Part shown: in pieces, positions 58,870 through 64,000 of the stretch
How the letters are laid out: each line of letters starts with the position of its first letter
How positions within the stretch are numbered: the first letter of the stretch is position 1
Origin: Arthrobacter woluwensis
GTDB lineage: Bacteria; Actinomycetota; Actinomycetes; Actinomycetales; Micrococcaceae
Direction of reading: 5' to 3'
Assembly: GCF_030816155.1 (NCBI RefSeq)
Contig: NZ_JAUSXR010000001.1
Coordinates: 1,178,001-1,242,000 of the forward strand
DNA: 64,000 bases
Notes under the pieces: generated by a model
Told to the model about the DNA's origin: nothing
Database searches by the model: none
The model's input: only the letters and a program-made list of their open reading frames with translations
Program-made: the position numbers and the translations under genes

Positions 58870-61221
58870 GTGGGAAGTCTTGATGAATCGACGGCGGGGC
58901 GCGCCTCGTCCGATGGCCTGATGCCGGAGGAGCCACGGCAGGGTGGTTACGGCCCCGTCGCCAAGGGCGCCCCCTCCCAGCATCCGTATCATCACCCGGC
59001 CGCGGCCTGGGGAGCGGCGACGTCGGTCATGAAGGTCCTCATCCGCGAGAAGGAGCTGCTGGCCGGGTCGCAGGCCATGTTCAGCATGAACCACCCGATC
59101 AAGGGCTTCGACTGCCCCGGGTGCGCGTGGCCTGACGACAACAAGGGCCTCAAGCTGGACATCTGTGAGAACGGCATCAAGCACGTCACGTGGGAGATGA
59201 CCCACAAGCGGGTGGGCCGTGAGTTCTTCGCCGCGCACACGGTGTCCGAGCTCTCCGACTGGACCGACTTCGATCTGGAGAACCAGGGCCGCCTCACGGA
59301 GCCCATGGTCTACGACCCGGAGACGGACCGCTACGTGCCGATCACCTGGCAGGAAGCCTTCGCCCTGGTAGGCGACGAACTGCGCGGCCTGGACAGCCCG
59401 GACGAGGCCACCTATTACACCTCGGGCCGCCTCAGCAATGAGGCCACCTTCCTGTACCAGCTGATGGCGCGCGAACTCGGCACCAACAACCTCCCGGACT
59501 GCTCCAACATGTGCCACGAAGCGTCCGGCCGAGCGCTCAAGGCCTCGATCGGAACCGGCAAGGGGACGGCGGACCTGGAGGACTGGGAGACGTGTGACGC
59601 CCTCTTCATCCTCGGCGTGAACGCCGCCTCCAACGCTCCGCGCATGCTCACCGCCCTCTCCGAGGCCGTTAAGCGCGGCGCCGAGGTCGTCCACATCAAC
59701 CCCCTCATCGAGGCGGGCGCCACCCGGACGATCGTGCCCCACGACATCGTGGACATGGCCACGTTCAAGACGCGGCCCACGAGCACTCTCAACCTTCAGG
59801 TCCGCCCCGGCGGTGATCTGGCCCTGATCCGCGCCATGGCGAAGGCCACCCTCGAAGCCGCGGAGCAGGATCCCTCGGTCCTGGACGCGGAGTTCCTCGA
59901 CGGCCTCACCGAAGGCTTCACCGAATACCGTGAGCTGCTCGCCCGGACCAGCTGGGCTGAGCTCGCCCTGCAGGCCGGCCTCAGCGAAGCCGATCTGCAC
60001 AAGGCCGCGGACATCTACCTCAAGTCCGAGCGGACCATCATCAGCTGGTGCCTGGGCGTGACCCAGCACGAGCACGGCGTGGACACCGCTCGCGAGATCG
60101 TGAACCTGCTGCTGCTCAAGGGCAACATCGGCCGCGAAGGCACGGGCCCGTCCCCGGTCCGCGGTCACAGCAATGTGCAGGGCAACAGGACCTGCGGCAT
60201 CGACCACCGCCCCTCGGACGAGTTCCTCGACCGGCTGGCCGAGGCCTGTGGCATCACCCCTCCGCGTCACCACGGCCTGGACACGGTGCGCACCATCCAG
60301 GGGATGCTGGACGGCACCGTCAAGGTGTTCGTGGGCATGGGCGGCAACTTCGTGCTGGCCGCCCCGGACACCGCCCGCACGGCGGAAGGTCTGCGCCAGT
60401 GCGAACTGACGGTCCAGGTCAGCACCAAGCTCAACCGCAGCCACCTGGTGCACGGACGCAAGGCCCTCATCCTGCCGTGCCTGGGACGCACCGAGCGCGA
60501 CCAGCAGGCCACCGGCCTTCAAGGCGTGACCGTGGAGGACGCCATGAGCATGGTGCACCTCTCCATCGGCCGTAAGCAGCCGGCGTCGACCCATCTTCTG
60601 TCCGAGCCGGCGATCATCGCCGGGATGGCCCGGGCCGCCCTGCCGGACAGCGTCACGCCGTGGGAATGGTACGTGGAGGACTACGACCGGATCCGTAACG
60701 TCATGGCCAAGGCCCTGCCCGGCTTCGAAGGCTTCAACGAGCTGATCCAGCAGCCGCTCGGCTTCCGCATTCCGCAGCCGGCCCGGGAGCGCGTGTTCCT
60801 GACTCCGTCGGGCCGGGCCGAGTTCTCCCTGGCGCCCCTGCCGGACGTGATCCCGGAGGCGGAGGACATGCTGGTCCTGCAGACCATGCGGTCCCACGAC
60901 CAGTGGAACACCACGATCTACTCGAACGATGACCGCTACCGTGGCGTCAAGAACCTCCGGGAACTCGTGTTCCTGAACGAGGAGGACATGCGGGCGCGTG
61001 GCATCGAGGAAGGTTCCCTGGTGGACATCGTCGCCACGTCGAAGGATGGATCCGAGCGCTCGGTGCGCCAGTACCGCGCTCTGCGCTACGACCTGCCGCG
61101 TGGCAGCGCCGCCGGGTACATGCCGGAGATGAACGTTCTGATCGGTCTGGCCGACTACAGCACGCAGAGCGACCAGCCGCTGATGAAGAACGTCAAGGTG
61201 CGCGTCGCGCCGTCGGCCTGA
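58870..61221 (+). CDS. FdhF/YdeP-family molybdopterin oxidoreductase (copy 2)
   Basis: The protein has 783 residues from GTG 58870 behind AAGGAG (58858-58863). It is a paralogue of the preceding gene with the same landmarks: GFDCPGCAWPD and LDICENGIK, YYTSGRLSNEATFLYQLMAR, TNNLPDCSNMCHEASG (Mo-ligand Cys), GNIGREGTGPSPVRGHSNVQ and RSHDQWNTTIYSNDDRYRG. The N-terminus differs (HPYHHPAAAWGAATSVMKVL, as in E. coli YdeP) and lacks the long insert of copy 1. The two copies may act on different substrates. They are on the same strand, possibly co-transcribed. A hairpin at 61258-61289 ends the unit. Confidence 0.9.
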   Translation: MGSLDESTAGRASSDGLMPEEPRQGGYGPVAKGAPSQHPYHHPAAAWGAATSVMKVLIREKELLAGSQAMFSMNHPIKGFDCPGCAWPDDNKGLKLDICENGIKHVTWEMTHKRVGREFFAAHTVSELSDWTDFDLENQGRLTEPMVYDPETDRYVPITWQEAFALVGDELRGLDSPDEATYYTSGRLSNEATFLYQLMARELGTNNLPDCSNMCHEASGRALKASIGTGKGTADLEDWETCDALFILGVNAASNAPRMLTALSEAVKRGAEVVHINPLIEAGATRTIVPHDIVDMATFKTRPTSTLNLQVRPGGDLALIRAMAKATLEAAEQDPSVLDAEFLDGLTEGFTEYRELLARTSWAELALQAGLSEADLHKAADIYLKSERTIISWCLGVTQHEHGVDTAREIVNLLLLKGNIGREGTGPSPVRGHSNVQGNRTCGIDHRPSDEFLDRLAEACGITPPRHHGLDTVRTIQGMLDGTVKVFVGMGGNFVLAAPDTARTAEGLRQCELTVQVSTKLNRSHLVHGRKALILPCLGRTERDQQATGLQGVTVEDAMSMVHLSIGRKQPASTHLLSEPAIIAGMARAALPDSVTPWEWYVEDYDRIRNVMAKALPGFEGFNELIQQPLGFRIPQPARERVFLTPSGRAEFSLAPLPDVIPEAEDMLVLQTMRSHDQWNTTIYSNDDRYRGVKNLRELVFLNEEDMRARGIEEGSLVDIVATSKDGSERSVRQYRALRYDLPRGSAAGYMPEMNVLIGLADYSTQSDQPLMKNVKVRVAPSA

Positions 61222-61257
61222 CGGATGCGCTGCGGCTGATCCATAGCCGAAACCACG

Positions 61258-61289
61258 GTGCCGGCGTCCTCCTCGGAGGGCGCCGGCAC
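61258..61289 (+). terminator. Terminator hairpin after the YdeP pair
   Basis: GTGCCGGCG pairs with CGCCGGCAC, extended inwards by CCTC/GAGG after one mismatch, giving a stem of about 13 bp. Only a weak T-rich tail (TGTCGTTGT) follows. Confidence 0.6.
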
Positions 61290-61436
61290 TGTCGTTGTCC
61301 AGGGGAGCCAGGACCGCTGCAAAGCCGCGTAAGGCTGTTTGAAGCGGAGACAACAGGGTGGATGTGAAGCGTGAGAACCGGGCAGATCGGCGTTAGTCTG
61401 GGGCCACGACAGGCGGAACCACAGGAGGGGGAGGCC

Positions 61437-62549
61437 ATGGGAGAGGAACCGACCCGGCGCGGTGCGCTGGCGGCGGGCGCCCTGCTGGCGGCCGGATTTC
61501 TGACGTCCTGCACCTCCGGTCCGGGAGGCGGAACCGACTCGACCGCGTCATCGGGTCCCGCGCCGTCCGGCTCCCCGGCGGCCGGCCTGGTCCCCGAGGA
61601 CATCGTCACCGGGCTGAGCGCACCCTGGGATCTCGTGTTCCTCGACGGCTCGGCGCTGGTGAGCGAACGGGACAGCGGACGGATCCTGGAGATCGTACGG
61701 CAGGGTGACGGGCCGGCGAACACCCGCGTCGTGGGCACGGTGCCCGGTGTCTCGCACGTGGGGGAGGGTGGCCTGCTCGGACTGGCCGTCGGCCCCGGAC
61801 GCACGCTCTACGCCTTCTCCACGGCGAAGGACGGCAATCGCCTGCAGCGCTTCCCTCTCACGGGAGCTCCGGGGTCTTTCGGGCTGGGCCGCGCCGAGAC
61901 CATTCTGAGCGGCATCCCGGCGGCGCGATTCCATCACGGCGGCCGCATCGCATTCGGTCCCGACGGGATGCTCTACGCCGGGATCGGGGACGCCCAGGAG
62001 CCGGACAAGGCCCAGGACGTCCGATCCGTGCAGGGAAAGATCCTGCGCCTCGCACCGGATGGGGCGGTGCCCGCGGACAATCCGTACCCCGGCTCGCTCA
62101 CCTACAGCTACGGCCACCGCAACGTCCAGGGCCTCGCCTGGTCTCCGGACGGACGACTCTTCGCCAGTGAATTCGGGCAGAATACGTGGGACGAGCTCAA
62201 CGAGATCGTGCGAGGCGCAAATTACGGCTGGCCGCTCGTGGAGGGGACCGCGCACCGCTCGGGGCTGCGTGACCCGGTGCAGCAATGGGCCCCCACGGAG
62301 GCGAGCCCGAGCGGCCTGGCTTTCCTGAACGGGGCGCTGTACCTGGCCAATCTCAAAGGGCAGTCGCTGCGCCGGGTGCCGCTCGCGGACCCGGGCCGCT
62401 CAGAGATTCTGCTGCGCGGGGAGCTGGGCCGTCTGCGGACCGTCGTCCCGGCTCCCGACGGCTCCCTGTGGATCCTGACGAACAACACGGACGGGCGGGG
62501 CTCGCCTCGCGCGGGAGACGACCGCGTCGTGCGGCTCCCGGTGCGGTGA
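61437..62549 (+). CDS. PQQ-type aldose sugar dehydrogenase-like lipoprotein
   Basis: The protein has 370 residues. The signal sequence has an RR pair (TRRGALAAG) and a lipobox LTSC at about residue 27, so it is a probable Tat-exported lipoprotein. The catalytic beta-propeller has APWDLVFLDG, HVGEGGLLGLAVGPG, FHHGGRIAFGPDGMLYAGIG, GKILRLAPDG, YGHRNVQGLAWSP and FGQNTWDELNEI. These match soluble glucose/sorbosone dehydrogenases (YliI-like) that oxidise sugars with PQQ on the cell surface. No PQQ synthesis genes are visible, so external PQQ or another cofactor use is possible. The start ATG 61437 follows GGAGG. Confidence 0.88.
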   Translation: MGEEPTRRGALAAGALLAAGFLTSCTSGPGGGTDSTASSGPAPSGSPAAGLVPEDIVTGLSAPWDLVFLDGSALVSERDSGRILEIVRQGDGPANTRVVGTVPGVSHVGEGGLLGLAVGPGRTLYAFSTAKDGNRLQRFPLTGAPGSFGLGRAETILSGIPAARFHHGGRIAFGPDGMLYAGIGDAQEPDKAQDVRSVQGKILRLAPDGAVPADNPYPGSLTYSYGHRNVQGLAWSPDGRLFASEFGQNTWDELNEIVRGANYGWPLVEGTAHRSGLRDPVQQWAPTEASPSGLAFLNGALYLANLKGQSLRRVPLADPGRSEILLRGELGRLRTVVPAPDGSLWILTNNTDGRGSPRAGDDRVVRLPVR

Positions 62550-62584
62550 GGCGCACGACGCGGCCCGGGCTGACCGGACCGCCA

Positions 62585-62630
62585 CACGACGACGGCGCCG
62601 CTCAGCGAGGTGAGCGGCGCCGTCGTCGTG
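62585..62630. terminator. 20-bp perfect stem, bidirectional terminator
   Basis: The arm at 62585-62604 (CACGACGACGGCGCCGCTCA) and 62611-62630 are perfect inverted copies with a 6-base loop. They lie between the convergent sugar dehydrogenase and permease genes, so the hairpin likely ends both transcripts. Confidence 0.75.
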
Positions 62631-62670
62631 CGCGGGGACACCGTGCGTCAGGCCCCTTGGGAGGTGACCG

Positions 62671-64000
62671 TCAGGAGTCCTCGGCGACCTCGAGTTCGAT
62701 CCGCCCGGTGTGCCGCGGCTTGATGGCGACGAGGTACACGACCGACAGTGCTGCGGCCAGCACCACGCCCACCAGCACCGCCAGCTGGCCGGTGTCCGAG
62801 AACAGCAGGACCACGAGGACGAAGGCCATGAACGCCAGAGCGATCCAGCTCAGGAGAGGCCACGCCGGCATCCGGTACGCGCCGCTGCCCACGCGTGCGC
62901 CACGCAGCTCGCGGCGCATCCGGTAGTGCGAGACGAGGATCATCACCCAGGTGAAGACGGTCGCGAAGGACGCGATGGACGCCACCAGGACGAACAAGGT
63001 GTCCGGGATCAGCAGGAACGCGACCAGGCCCAGGATCAGGCCGCTGAACACCATGGTGACGGGCAGGAAGGGAACGCCGGTGCGGCTCAGCTTCAGGAAG
63101 CTCCGCGGCGCCTGACCCTGCTGGGCCAGCCCGTACAGCGTGCGGATCAGGGTGTAGGTGATCGCGTTCATGGCGGAGAGCGCCGCCGTGAGGACCACCG
63201 CGTTGATGATGTGCTCCGCCGCGGGGATGTTCAGGCCGGTGAACACCTGGACGAAGGGGCTGCCCTGCGTGCCGATGTTCCGCCACGGGAACAGGCAGAA
63301 CATGACGCCGAGGGAGAGGATGTAGAAGATCAGGATGCGGAACGGCACGGAGTTCACGGCCTTCGGGATCGCCTTCCCGGGGTCGCCGGTCTCGCCTGCG
63401 GTCATCCCGAGGGTCTCCACGCCGCCGAAGCTGAACACGACGATCGCAAGGCTCATGACGATGCCCCACACACCGAACGGTGCGAAGCCGCCGTCGTCCA
63501 CGAGGTGGTGCAGGCCGGGCTGGACCCCGCCCATCGAGACGCCGAAGACGATCAGGCCGATGCCGCCGACGATCATCGCGATGATGGTGACGACCTTGAT
63601 GAGGGAGAACCAGAATTCGAGCTCGCCGAACACGCTCACCTGGAGCAGGTTCAGGCCGCAGATGATGAGCATGGCCGCGAGCATCCAGACCCAGCCGGGC
63701 GTGCTGGGGAACCACAGCCCCATGTATTTGCCGGCCGCCACCATGTCCGCGATGGCCACCATGAGCATCTCGAAGGCGAACACCCAGCCGGTCAGGAAGC
63801 CGGCGAGCGGGGAGATGTAGCGGTCCGCGTACTGGGCGAACGAGCCGGCCACCGGATGGCGGACGGCCATCTCGCCGAGCGCGCGCATGACGATGAACAC
63901 CATCGCACCGGCGACGATGTACGCCAGGAGCACGGCCGGGCCGGCGGCCTTGATGGTCTCCGAGGAGCCGTAGAAGAGGCCCGTGCCGATGGCCGAGCCG
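62671..64000 (-). CDS. Amino-acid permease (APC superfamily), 5' end beyond the window
   Basis: The frame is open to the last base, and the visible part starts GSAIGTGLFYGSSETIKAAG, the glycine-rich first helix of amino-acid/GABA permeases. About 443 residues are visible, with 11-12 hydrophobic helices (VLLAYIVAGAMVFIVMRALG, LAIVVFSFGGVETLGMTAGE among them). The conserved amphipathic motif after helix 2 (MRALGEMAVRHPVAGSFAQY) identifies the AAT family. It imports an amino acid with protons; specificity is undetermined. The cytosolic tail IELEVAEDS ends the protein. Confidence 0.9.
   Translation of the reverse strand, partial: GSAIGTGLFYGSSETIKAAGPAVLLAYIVAGAMVFIVMRALGEMAVRHPVAGSFAQYADRYISPLAGFLTGWVFAFEMLMVAIADMVAAGKYMGLWFPSTPGWVWMLAAMLIICGLNLLQVSVFGELEFWFSLIKVVTIIAMIVGGIGLIVFGVSMGGVQPGLHHLVDDGGFAPFGVWGIVMSLAIVVFSFGGVETLGMTAGETGDPGKAIPKAVNSVPFRILIFYILSLGVMFCLFPWRNIGTQGSPFVQVFTGLNIPAAEHIINAVVLTAALSAMNAITYTLIRTLYGLAQQGQAPRSFLKLSRTGVPFLPVTMVFSGLILGLVAFLLIPDTLFVLVASIASFATVFTWVMILVSHYRMRRELRGARVGSGAYRMPAWPLLSWIALAFMAFVLVVLLFSDTGQLAVLVGVVLAAALSVVYLVAIKPRHTGRIELEVAEDS

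Noticed and set aside
56793..61353. Two long minus-strand frames opposite the YdeP genes
   Set aside because: Both mirror the codon structure of the genuine plus-strand genes and contain no recognisable domains.

Overview
The window looks like a high-GC actinobacterial chromosome. Codon use is G/C-ending, GTG starts are common, and there are ECF42 sigma/YCII and MoeA-MobA-DUF6457 gene pairs. The backbone genes suggest Micrococcaceae (Arthrobacter and relatives). That placement rests on gene content and recollection of family members, not on a database search.

Left end (1-17.8 kb): a truncated TetR-family gene is followed by tRNA-Pro(GGG). The last 34 bases of this tRNA plus one flanking base (682-716) recur perfectly at 14275-14309. 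Between the two copies lies a ~13.6 kb integrative element. It carries a frameshifted excisionase-like gene, a tyrosine integrase, a small unknown gene and a broken serine recombinase abutting a tRNA 3'-end fragment. Its cargo is three large genes with immune-type architectures: a nuclease-STAND NTPase (1409 aa), a PD-(D/E)XK-like domain fused to a GT4 glycosyltransferase (603 aa), and a SIR2 protein (1181 aa). Just outside the right repeat sits visibly A/T-richer DNA with a NACHT NTPase (bacterial NLR-like). Its N-terminal region is cut off by one in-frame TGA lying in a 9-bp hairpin. These genes make 0.7-17.8 kb a candidate defence island. The nuclease-glycosyltransferase fusion is the least familiar component.

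Backbone (17.8-64 kb): a divergent Lrp/AsnC regulator faces a three-gene branched-chain 2-oxoacid dehydrogenase operon (E1 alpha, E1 beta, E2), with a candidate operator between them. Next come a secreted peptidoglycan-binding-like protein and cobalamin-dependent methionine synthase. Convergent with metH are a single-chain ECF transporter (T, two ATPases and S fused) and a lipoprotein resembling cobalamin-binding DUF4430 domains, which together suggest vitamin B12 uptake.

The 30-49 kb stretch holds regulators and housekeeping genes: LysR/MFS, a PIN-like protein, an ABC-F ATPase, a pyrimidine-dimer glycosylase-like protein, ECF42 sigma/YCII, a dipeptide epimerase with a GNAT protein, PucR, CspA, a LuxR-type two-component system and methyltransferases. 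A FAD monooxygenase at 49 kb has a probable frameshift near its 3' end.

The right part (51.5-61.2 kb) is a molybdenum-cofactor and formate module: DUF6457, mobA, moeA, fdhD, an OxlT-like MFS antiporter and two FdhF/YdeP-family molybdopterin oxidoreductases. The window ends with a PQQ-type sugar dehydrogenase lipoprotein and a partial amino-acid permease.
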